22,059 bases of DNA. Source: Lachnospiraceae bacterium UBA4260 (GTDB taxonomy: Bacteria; Bacillota; Clostridia; Lachnospirales; Lachnospiraceae). Below the pieces are notes generated by a model. It was given only the letters and a program-made list of their open reading frames with translations. It did no database searches and was not told the origin of the DNA. Below, one piece after another: positions 19,963 through 22,059 of the stretch. Numbering within the stretch: the stretch's first letter is position 1; each line of letters starts with the position of its first letter. The stretch covers positions 1 through 22,059 of the forward strand of contig DGWK01000040.1 of NCBI GenBank assembly GCA_002395235.1, in the 5' to 3' direction. Position numbers and translations under genes: made by a program.

Positions 19963-20727
19963 ATGCTTTTCGCTATAGATATCGGCAACACGAACATGGT
20001 GATCGGGTGCATCGACGGGGAAGACATCCTCTTTTCCGAGCGTCTCGCCACCGACCACAGCAAGACAGCGCTCGAATACGCGCTCGCTTTCAAGAATGTC
20101 CTTGATCTCCACGAGATCGACCGCTCCGAAATCACCGGCGCGATCATCGCTTCCGTAGTCCCGCCGATCACGGCGATCATGACCGAGGCTCTGGGCAAAA
20201 TAGTGAAATGCCATGTCAAGATAGTGGGACCCGGACTTAAGAACGGACTCAAGATCTGTATGGACAACCCGGCCCAGGTCGGCGCTGACCTGATCGTCGC
20301 CGCCGTAGCCGGCGTCCGCGATTACAGCTGTCCCCTGATTCTCATTGATATGGGAACCGCCACGACCATCACCGTTGTCGACAAGGATAAGAACTATCGC
20401 GGCGGCATGATCCTTCCCGGCCTGCGCGTCTCCCTGGATTCCCTTACGACCAGGACTTCACAGCTGCCCAGGATCAGCCTCGATCCGCCCAAGCGGCTCA
20501 TCGGCACCAACACCAACGACTGCATGAAGAGCGGCATTCTCTACGGAAGCGCCTCCATGCTCGACGGAATGATCGACCGCATTGAAGAAGAGATCGGCGT
20601 GAAGACGACCGTAGTGGCCACAGGAGGCCTCGCCGGCACGATCGTACCGCTGTGCAGGCACGAGATTATCACGGACGACCTGCTCCTGCTGCGCGGTCTC
20701 CGCTATATTTACGAGAGAAACAGTTGA
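19963..20727 (+). CDS. coaX: Type III pantothenate kinase
   Basis: This 254-residue cytosolic kinase phosphorylates pantothenate, the first step of coenzyme A synthesis. It belongs to the ASKHA-fold CoaX type, which is insensitive to CoA feedback and uses a monovalent cation. Motifs: LFAIDIGNTN (Asp6, phosphate 1), QVGADLIVAAVAG (Asp109, the catalytic Asp), ILIDMGTATTITVV (Asp129, phosphate 2), GGMILPGLRVSLDSL, and ATGGLAG near the C-terminus. Length is typical (about 255). GGGAGG precedes ATG 19963. It lies 34 bp upstream of coaBC, giving a two-gene CoA operon. The 90 bp between irrE and coaX contain GC-rich sequence loosely like the intergenic repeat; I could not place a promoter. Confidence 0.96.
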   Translation: MLFAIDIGNTNMVIGCIDGEDILFSERLATDHSKTALEYALAFKNVLDLHEIDRSEITGAIIASVVPPITAIMTEALGKIVKCHVKIVGPGLKNGLKICMDNPAQVGADLIVAAVAGVRDYSCPLILIDMGTATTITVVDKDKNYRGGMILPGLRVSLDSLTTRTSQLPRISLDPPKRLIGTNTNDCMKSGILYGSASMLDGMIDRIEEEIGVKTTVVATGGLAGTIVPLCRHEIITDDLLLLRGLRYIYERNS

Positions 20728-20761
20728 ACTCAGGGACTATTTCGCCAAAAGGAGAACAGAC

Positions 20762-21961
20762 ATGCTAAAGGGTAAGACAGTCCTGCTCGGAGTCACGGGC
20801 AGCATTGCGGCCTACAAGGCCGCCGACCTTGCGAGCCGCCTCATGAAGCAGCACGCGCAGGTCCATGTGATCATGACGGAGAACGCAGCGAAATTTATCT
20901 CTCCGATCACTTTTGAGACACTTACGAACCGCAAATGCATTACCGACACTTTCGACCGCGATTATCCTTCCGATCATCCCGTCGAAGTGGAGCACATAGC
21001 ACTTGCCAAAAAAGCGGACCTCGTCATCGTTGCGCCCGCAACGGCCAATATCATTGCCAAGATGGCTTACGGGATCGCGGACGACATGCTCTCGACCACT
21101 CTGCTCGCCTGCACATGCCCGGTACTCGTCTCGCCCGCCATGAACACGAAAATGTATGAGCACCCCGCCACCCAGGCAAATCTCGCCGTTTTAAGGCAGC
21201 GCGGCGTGAAGATCATCGAGCCTTCCAGCGGGCTGCTCGCCTGCGGCGACGAGGGAAAAGGGAAGCTCCCCGAACCCGCCGTGCTCGTCGACCATATTCT
21301 GGCGGAGATCGCCTGCCCCAAGGACCTCGCCGGGAAGAAGATCCTGGTCACCGCCGGGCCGACGCGGGAAGCGATCGATCCCGTCCGTTTCATCACAAAC
21401 CATTCCAGCGGCAAAATGGGCTACGCCATCGCGCACGCCGCCGCCCTTCGCGGCGCCGATGTGACGCTGGTGTCGGGACCTGTGTCCCTGACGCCCCCTC
21501 TCGGGGTAAAACTTGTTCCCATCTCCTCTGCCCACGATCTTTTCTGCGCGGTCACAGCCGTCTCCGCAGAGCAGGACATCATCATTAAAGCTGCTGCCGT
21601 TGCGGATTATCGTCCTGTCACCGTCAGCGACGAGAAGATCAAGAAGGCGGATAACGACCTCAGCCTGAGCCTGGCTCGCACGGAAGATACCCTGCAGTAT
21701 CTCGGAGCGCACAAACCTGAGGGGCAGATCCTGTGCGGATTCGCCATGGAAACCTCAGACCTGGAGAACAAGGCGCGGGCCAAACTCAAGAAGAAAAACC
21801 TTGATATGATCGTTGCCAACAACGTCAAGGTGGCCGGCGCCGGTTTCGGAACAGACACAAATGTAGTGACCTTTATCACAAAAGACAACACGGAGCAGCT
21901 GGAGATCATGAGCAAAGAGAATGTCGCCATGAAGCTTCTGGACCGGCTGCTCGAAATGTGA
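20762..21961 (+). CDS. coaBC: Bifunctional phosphopantothenoylcysteine decarboxylase/phosphopantothenate-cysteine ligase
   Basis: This 399-residue enzyme carries out the second and third steps of CoA synthesis. The N-terminal CoaC flavoprotein domain (1-185) has GSIAAYKAADL, catalytic His78 in VEHIALAKKADL, the substrate clamp PAMNTKM (125-131) and Cys161 in GLLACGDEGKG. The C-terminal CoaB domain (190-399) has VTAGPTREAIDPVRF, NHSSGKMG (Asn213, binding the acyl-phosphate intermediate), AAAVADYRP and the Lys-rich EKIKK (291-295). Full length with all key residues. AAGGAG lies 8 nt before ATG 20762. Co-transcribed with coaX. Confidence 0.97.
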   Translation: MLKGKTVLLGVTGSIAAYKAADLASRLMKQHAQVHVIMTENAAKFISPITFETLTNRKCITDTFDRDYPSDHPVEVEHIALAKKADLVIVAPATANIIAKMAYGIADDMLSTTLLACTCPVLVSPAMNTKMYEHPATQANLAVLRQRGVKIIEPSSGLLACGDEGKGKLPEPAVLVDHILAEIACPKDLAGKKILVTAGPTREAIDPVRFITNHSSGKMGYAIAHAAALRGADVTLVSGPVSLTPPLGVKLVPISSAHDLFCAVTAVSAEQDIIIKAAAVADYRPVTVSDEKIKKADNDLSLSLARTEDTLQYLGAHKPEGQILCGFAMETSDLENKARAKLKKKNLDMIVANNVKVAGAGFGTDTNVVTFITKDNTEQLEIMSKENVAMKLLDRLLEM

Positions 21962-22050
21962 TCGGTCCGATTCTCTCACAATTAATGATCCTCAAGTTAA
22001 TAAACTCCATAAAGGCTTATCTTACTTCAAATTGAAAGGGCGTGTGAAAA

Positions 22051-22059
22051 ATGAGAAAT
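22051..22059 (+). CDS. Possible start of the next gene, cut by window end
   Basis: ATGAGAAAT at the last nine bases follows AAAGGG at a somewhat long distance of about 12 nt. The 89 bp after coaBC are AT-rich and show no clear terminator. Nothing can be said about the product. Confidence 0.3.

Overview
The window looks like chromosomal DNA of a moderately GC-rich Clostridia species, most likely a gut-type Lachnospiraceae. This is an inference from the gene content: a CUT1 sugar ABC transporter without its own ATPase, a GH94 cellobiose phosphorylase very like clostridial enzymes, a CBS/DRTGG family II pyrophosphatase, choline-binding-type repeats on an NlpC/P60 enzyme, and strong GGAGG-type ribosome binding sites. 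I saw no rRNA, tRNA, CRISPR array, integrase or transposase.

Left part (1-10,840): a cellobiose or cellodextrin locus. On the minus strand are three paralogous lipoprotein solute-binding proteins (SBP; one runs off the window start), two permeases and a LacI-type regulator. Divergent from these is cellobiose phosphorylase. One SBP precedes the permeases and is separated from them by hairpins. The other two SBPs form a second unit behind a terminator and have their own promoter. The ATPase must come from elsewhere, as is usual for MsmK-type shared ATPases.

Middle part (10,877-16,900): a bidirectional terminator, a family II inorganic pyrophosphatase whose first metal motif has His in place of Asp, and an O-acetylhomoserine sulfhydrylase. 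Then comes a minus-strand operon encoding a secreted NlpC/P60 wall hydrolase with GW(V/L)-type repeats, a barnase-like RNase with a lipobox, its barstar inhibitor and a PPP-type metallophosphoesterase. A sequence matching the WalR box overlaps the promoter of this operon.

Right part (16,934-22,059): a Y-family DNA polymerase and a small linked protein of unknown function are transcribed from a promoter whose spacer is a LexA-like box. Divergent from it is an XRE repressor plus an ImmA/IrrE metallopeptidase. Copies of a probable XRE operator half-site lie both at the XRE promoter and in the polymerase leader, which suggests a second, peptidase-relieved control over the polymerase. The window ends with coaX and coaBC (coenzyme A synthesis) and the first codons of a possible next gene.

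Throughout, a structured intergenic repeat recurs directly behind stop codons, always in the same orientation relative to the gene it follows. There are two copies of about 116 bp whose common 81-bp part differs at only two bases, one internally deleted copy and one degenerate copy. The strongest candidates for something undescribed are this 3'-end repeat family, the XRE/IrrE-polymerase control region, and the wall hydrolase-lipo-barnase-barstar-phosphoesterase operon.
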